The notes beneath the pieces were generated by a model that was not told the DNA's origin, did no database searches, and saw only the letters and a program-made list of their open reading frames with translations. The translations under genes and the position numbers were made by a program. From Rhodosalinus sediminis (GTDB taxonomy: Bacteria > Pseudomonadota > Alphaproteobacteria > Rhodobacterales > Rhodobacteraceae): DNA of 64,000 nucleotides. This document shows positions 61,105-64,000 of the stretch, in pieces (the first letter of the stretch is position 1; every line of letters begins with the position of its first letter). The stretch covers positions 24,221-88,220 of the forward strand of contig NZ_QOHR01000008.1 in assembly GCF_003385555.1 (NCBI RefSeq). The letters run 5' to 3'.

Positions 61105-61641
61105 GTGCCCATCAAAACCCTTCGTGACCTCCTCGCCGACGACGATCTGCTGCGCGACGCCTTCGACGATCTCGGCGCCTACCCGAATGTCTCCCCCGAG
61201 GCCCTCTCGCGCCGCGCCCGCATGATCGGGCTGGCCGGAGAGGCGCTGGTCGACAGCCTCCTGCTGCGCCACGGCCTTCTCCCTTCGCCGGTGCCCGACG
61301 GCTCGTCCTCCGACCGCTTGCTCCCGCTCGCCCGCCGCACCGTGCGGCTGCAGATCAAGACCCGGACCCGCGCCAGCGCGCGGGGCTACGAGTTCCGCAT
61401 GCAGAAAGGCTATCGGGGCAACCCATCGGGCCGGCGGAATTACGCGCCCGGGGACTTCGATCTCGCGGCCCTCGTCGCGCTGCCGCTGAACACCGTGCTC
61501 TTCACGGCCGCCCGGGGCTCCCAGCTCCTCATGCCGCGGGCGGCGCTCGCCCGGCTCGCGGAGCGCCCGCTCGCGAGCCTCGATGCCGCGCTGCGCGATC
61601 TCGACCTGCCGGCCCCGGCGGCGGCGCCCGGCGCCGCCTGA
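61105..61641 (+). CDS. PD-(D/E)XK-like nuclease candidate
   Basis: 178-aa protein beginning with GTG (AGGAGCTTTTCC upstream). An N-terminal helical segment (IKTLRDLLADDDLLRDAFDD) precedes a core that looks like the PDDEXK_5 group: a glutamate in MIGLAGEALVDSLLLRHGL, an aspartate in SSSDRLLPLARRT, and a Q-x-K strand in VRLQIKTRTRAS, then GDFDLAALVALPLNTVLF. These match E...D...QxK spacing of small restriction-like nucleases. The family call is by pattern only. Followed by an ATPase-like pseudogene with a similar start leader (GGAGTTTTCCGCC), so the two may be one module. Confidence 0.5.
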   Translation: MPIKTLRDLLADDDLLRDAFDDLGAYPNVSPEALSRRARMIGLAGEALVDSLLLRHGLLPSPVPDGSSSDRLLPLARRTVRLQIKTRTRASARGYEFRMQKGYRGNPSGRRNYAPGDFDLAALVALPLNTVLFTAARGSQLLMPRAALARLAERPLASLDAALRDLDLPAPAAAPGAA

Positions 61642-61722
61642 GCGAACGGCGTAATCACCGCCGCGCCCGCGCGGGCTGCCTCGCGGCCCGCGCTCCGTCC
61701 GCCTTCGATGGAGTTTTCCGCC

Positions 61723-62406
61723 ATGCCGACGACCCCGTCTCCCGCCCGCGCGCCGCGCGGCACCGCCGCCCGGCCGGACTGGCTGGCCTTCGCGCGCGAG
61801 CTGCTGCGTGCGCTCGCCGACGACCCGCTCACCCGTGAGACGCTCTGGCCCGACGGCCTGTCCCCCGCCGCCGAGCGCGCGCTCTCGGCGCCGGGCGCCG
61901 ATGCCGCGCTCGCCGATATCCGCCCGCCCGAGGAGGTCGCCGAGATGCTCGCCGCCGGCGAGGACCCCTTCCGCGTGCCCGCCGAGCCGCAGGCGGGGGT
62001 GCCCGAGACCCCGGCGCCGCCGCGCGCCACCGGGCTGCAGGCGCTCCTGCGCCTCTGCGCCGCTCTGCCCGACGCCGCCGCGCTCGAGGACGCGCTCCTC
62101 CGCCCCGGCGCCGTCACGCTGATCGAGAGCGGCGACGCGGGCCTGACCCGCGCGCTCTCGCGGCTCGTCCCGGTCCTGCCGGCCGTGCGGCGCGCGCCCC
62201 TCCAGCCGGTGATCCACTGCGTCGAGGACGCGCTGAGCGCGCGCGCCCCGCAGCCGGACGAGATCTGGCCCGAGCTCGCGCGCGAGCTGCGCGAGGCGCT
62301 CGAGAGCCACCGCCCCGTCGTGCTGATCGCGCCGGGCGCCGCGCGCCTGCCGCGCGCACCAGGAGCTCGTCGACGGGCAGATCCGCGACATCGCATGTCG
62401 GCCGTT
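61723..62406 (+). pseudogene. Frameshifted, truncated ATPase-like gene
   Basis: Starts at ATG 61723. The first ~210 residues read LAFARELLRALADDPLTRET, ADIRPPEEVAEMLAAGEDPF, LQALLRLCAALPDAAALED and HRPVVLIAPGAARLPRA, with an all-helical N-terminal region followed by a beta-strand, like the start of an AAA-type protein. At about 62361 the frame shifts: continuation HQELVDGQIRDIACRPL is found in another frame, ending near 62406 where the reverse integrase stub begins. The catalytic part is absent. The ATPase idea is a recollection, not a proof. Confidence 0.45.
62386..62400. repeat. Inverted repeat at the element junction
   Basis: CGACAT-CGC-ATGTCG, a perfect 6/3/6 inverted repeat. It lies exactly where the truncated ATPase-like frame and the end of the integrase stub meet, making it a candidate recombination or crossover site; chance is possible. 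Confidence 0.4.
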
Positions 62407-62659
62407 AGGTCAGGCCGCGACGCGCGGCGATCTCCCGGGCCACCGCCAGCCGCGTGGCGGCGTCATCGGATCGACTGGCGAGCTGCGCTTCCCGCCCTCC
62501 GATCAGGCCTTCCCAGACCGCCGTCGCCGTCCGGGCCGCCACCAGGCGCGCGTCCGTCTTCAGTGACACCCATACCTCGCGCCGCGGCTCCACCTCCGCG
62601 AACCGCACCGGCATGCGCCGCCGCAGGTGCCACGTGCCGCCCCGCATGATCAGCGGCAT
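62405..62659 (-). pseudogene. Tyrosine recombinase (phage integrase) N-terminal stub
   Basis: 84-aa remnant with ATG at 62659 after GGAGGGTCAG (an upstream in-frame ATG at 62671 overlaps that site). MPLIMRGGTWHLRRRMPVRF, EPRREVWVSLKTDARLVAA and TAVWEGLIGGREAQL match the DUF6538-type N-terminus of integrases common in Rhodobacteraceae prophages and islands. The frame ends at TAA 62405-62407 before any core-binding or catalytic R...HxxR...Y region, so it is inactive. It marks the left edge of an integrated element. Confidence 0.75.
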
Positions 62660-63039
62660 CTGACCCTCCACATCACCCCGGCGTGTAGCAAAATATGTCG
62701 CAGAATCGGGCGCAGAGAAATGGCGTACCCGCGAGAAACGCGGCGCATGGCAGCCCAGGCCCTTGATTGAAGGACATATTTTTTCGCCGAGGGGATCGTT
62801 AAGCTGGCGGAGCGACAGGGAGAGAGTTCAAACACCTTTTTCGAGCAGCTGGAGGAGCTCGGGAAGTTGTTTACAGCGCTTGGGGACTGAACGGTGGCGC
62901 TATCGAGCGTCGCGCCCTCATGCCGGCAACGGTCGAAGTCACGATGCTGCTGCCGTTGCTAATTTTTCTGCAGGGGTTGTGGCCGCGAATGCATCCGCGG
63001 CCACGCCCGGCAGGACCAACAATTTCGCACCTGTGCCGT
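62660..63039. other. 380-bp stretch between integrase stub and hypothetical gene
   Basis: AT-richer than the rest. Contains the probable integrase promoter region and the frame remnant at 62771-62890 (listed separately). A hairpin GTGGCCGCGAATGCATCCGC-like arm pair (GGCCGCGAATGC / GCATCCGCGGCC at about 62982-63003) could be a terminator. Otherwise nothing recognised. Confidence 0.4.
62771..62890 (+). pseudogene. Protein-like reading-frame remnant without a start
   Basis: 39 codons between TGA 62768 and TGA 62888 with natural composition: YFFAEGIVKLAERQGESSN followed by TFFEQLEELGKLFTALGD. There is no ATG/GTG/TTG start at its 5' side. It resembles the C-terminal tail of a small helical protein whose front was lost. 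Family unknown. Confidence 0.35.
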
Positions 63040-63471
63040 CTATGCGGACTTACTCATGGCATTCCGATGGTACTCAAGAGCTGACTCTGCGGCGAGGCGG
63101 TCCGCGACGCGCCAGCCGATCTCGGCTAACGCCGCAAGCGCGCGGCGCACTTCCGCGAGCCTTCGGCCCGTCGCGCTGCCCCCGACGAGGCAGAGTTGAC
63201 CCTCCTCACTGCGCACCTCTGATGGACCACCGCCTTCTTGATCGATGATATCGTCGAGTGCCGCCACAAGATCACCGACATACCCCAATACCTCGGGGGT
63301 AAAGAGCTCCGGTCCCGCCGTGGCAGTTGCCAGATCGTCGAGGAGCCCGGCCATATCTTCGGGGAGAATCGCCCGATTTTCGGCGAGCGTTCTTGAGAGC
63401 ACGCGCCGCCGGGCAAAAGCTTCGGCGGCGCTGACCGATAGGTCGGTGAAAGTGTCTTGAACGTGTTTCAT
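63040..63471 (-). CDS. Hypothetical protein of the accessory region
   Basis: 143-aa soluble helical protein, not recognised. ATG at 63471 follows AGGAGAAACC. Segments: VSAAEAFARRRVLSRTLAEN, GLLDDLATATAGPELFTPEV, DLVAALDDIIDQEG, and LAEVRRALAALAEIGWRVAD. Lower GC and more ordinary codon use than the core genes suggest horizontal origin. Phage- or plasmid-like small-gene style. Nothing on its function. Confidence 0.65.
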   Translation of the reverse strand: MKHVQDTFTDLSVSAAEAFARRRVLSRTLAENRAILPEDMAGLLDDLATATAGPELFTPEVLGYVGDLVAALDDIIDQEGGGPSEVRSEEGQLCLVGGSATGRRLAEVRRALAALAEIGWRVADRLAAESALEYHRNAMSKSA

Positions 63472-64000
63472 GGTTTCTCCTGATTGACGCCCGGACTCTG
63501 GCGCGGGCTGTCAGGATCGGGGCGCGGCTTATGCCTGTCCTGTGGAGCTTGTGCCCTATCGCTGTAGAACTACCCGATACGGCACGCTCAGAGCGCCTCG
63601 GCCTTTCGCACCGGTCAACTGGACAAACTTTCGCAGCTCTATAGGTCTTCTTCCATACAGAATTATATGAGCAAGGATCCGCAGGTGCCCTTTTCGCTTT
63701 TGAGGCATCGTTGGAGGACTGAGATGGTTTCGACACTGCAGCTACGCGCGGCACTGCAGCCAACAACGGTATGGGGCTACATAGACTACCGTGAGCTCCC
63801 ACGCCCTGTAAAGCTGCGATTACAAATACCTTTACATTCGAGGGCATGGTCTCTTTTTTCTTAAAGCGAGTCAAAATACGCCAGTTTTTAGACACTACGA
63901 CTTGCACGTTGCCGCGATTAATCTTGATATGGGCCGACATCCGAGTCGGCGAAGCATGTGAAACAAAATATTTGCTGTGAACCGGCATGGAAAAAGGACC
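63472..64000. other. 529-bp AT-richer end of window; no firm gene
   Basis: The GC content drops clearly by eye. A minus-strand frame from 63988 and a plus-strand frame at 63667-63864 exist, but neither has a good ribosome-binding site and composition is not convincing; the minus-strand one begins MPVHSKYFVSHASPTRMSAH and runs into the hypothetical gene in another frame. T-runs (e.g. around 63851) and GATTAATCTTGATATG could be promoter-like. Probably foreign DNA continuing beyond the window. Confidence 0.4.

Noticed and set aside
62650..62835. 61-aa minus-strand gene upstream of the integrase stub
   Set aside because: Composition unconvincing, no ribosome-binding site, overlaps the integrase start.
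63667..63864. 65-aa plus-strand gene
   Set aside because: Weak start context and no recognisable features.
63272..63988. 238-aa minus-strand gene
   Set aside because: Its C-terminal third is a shadow of 63040-63471; the N-terminal part lacks a start signal. Could hide a short real gene but not supportable.

Overview
This window is a very GC-rich alphaproteobacterial chromosome segment, most likely from a high-GC member of the Rhodobacteraceae (Rubellimicrobium/Wenxinia-like by feel; the genus is not proven). Evidence for the family: C4-pathway 5-aminolevulinate synthase HemA with an Fnr/FnrL-type box upstream, an amidase - PBP1A - prfB gene string, a DUF6446-type gene between glyQ and glyS, a FolB with an extra C-terminal domain, DUF6538-type integrase remains, and a recurring intergenic double-hairpin element. 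About 60 protein genes, three tRNAs and one TPP riboswitch can be supported; the coding density is high and many genes overlap by 4 bases (ATGA/GTGA).

Layout. 0-3 kb: end of ilvB, ilvN, a Rieske oxygenase with a small partner. 3-9 kb (minus strand): N-acetylmuramoyl-alanine amidase, PBP1A, release factor 2, DUF2189 membrane protein. 9-14.4 kb: aminotransferase with a 35-bp tandem repeat at its 3' end, two overlapping DsbA-like genes, ispG and a RodZ-like gene. 14.5-18.2 kb: hemA, M20 dipeptidase, IclR regulator. 18.3-25.2 kb (minus strand): a tightly packed gene string encoding a CDP-alcohol phosphotransferase, an LTA-synthase-like transferase, a complete ABC importer with a double permease, and a glycosyltransferase. 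25.3-29.6 kb (plus strand, divergent): cytochrome b561, OpgH and OpgG of osmoregulated periplasmic glucan synthesis. 29.6-36.4 kb: UbiB-like kinase, PLP decarboxylase, tRNA-Leu, TPP riboswitch with thiMED plus an SDR. 36.7-39.7 kb: tRNA-Val, kdsD-kdsA-kdsB, tRNA-Asp. 39.9-46.8 kb: Fur, EamA exporter, FAD-linked oxidase, VOC protein, TrkH, and a SPOR/peptidoglycan-binding protein with a degenerate trypsin domain. 47-50.8 kb: glyQ, DUF6446, glyS. 50.9-57.7 kb: divergent PPDK, SleB-like hydrolase, folB, folP, glmM. 57.8-60.1 kb: a 53-aa membrane peptide, ilvC and a divergent pair of Lrp regulators.

60.1-64 kb is accessory: a roughly 1-kb stretch without a convincing gene, a PD-(D/E)XK-like nuclease candidate, a frameshifted and truncated ATPase-like gene, the N-terminal stub of a tyrosine recombinase facing it head-on, and then visibly AT-richer DNA with a hypothetical gene. 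It reads as the decayed left edge of an integrated element.

Possible functional themes: branched-chain amino acid synthesis (ilvBN, ilvC, Lrp pair), envelope construction (PBP1A, amidase, RodZ, Kdo, GlmM, OPG and the phosphotransferase/ABC/GT cluster), and cofactor synthesis (heme, thiamine, folate, isoprenoids). The most intriguing candidates are the envelope-polymer cluster at 18.3-29.6 kb and the nuclease/ATPase pair interrupted at the mobile-element junction near 62.4 kb.
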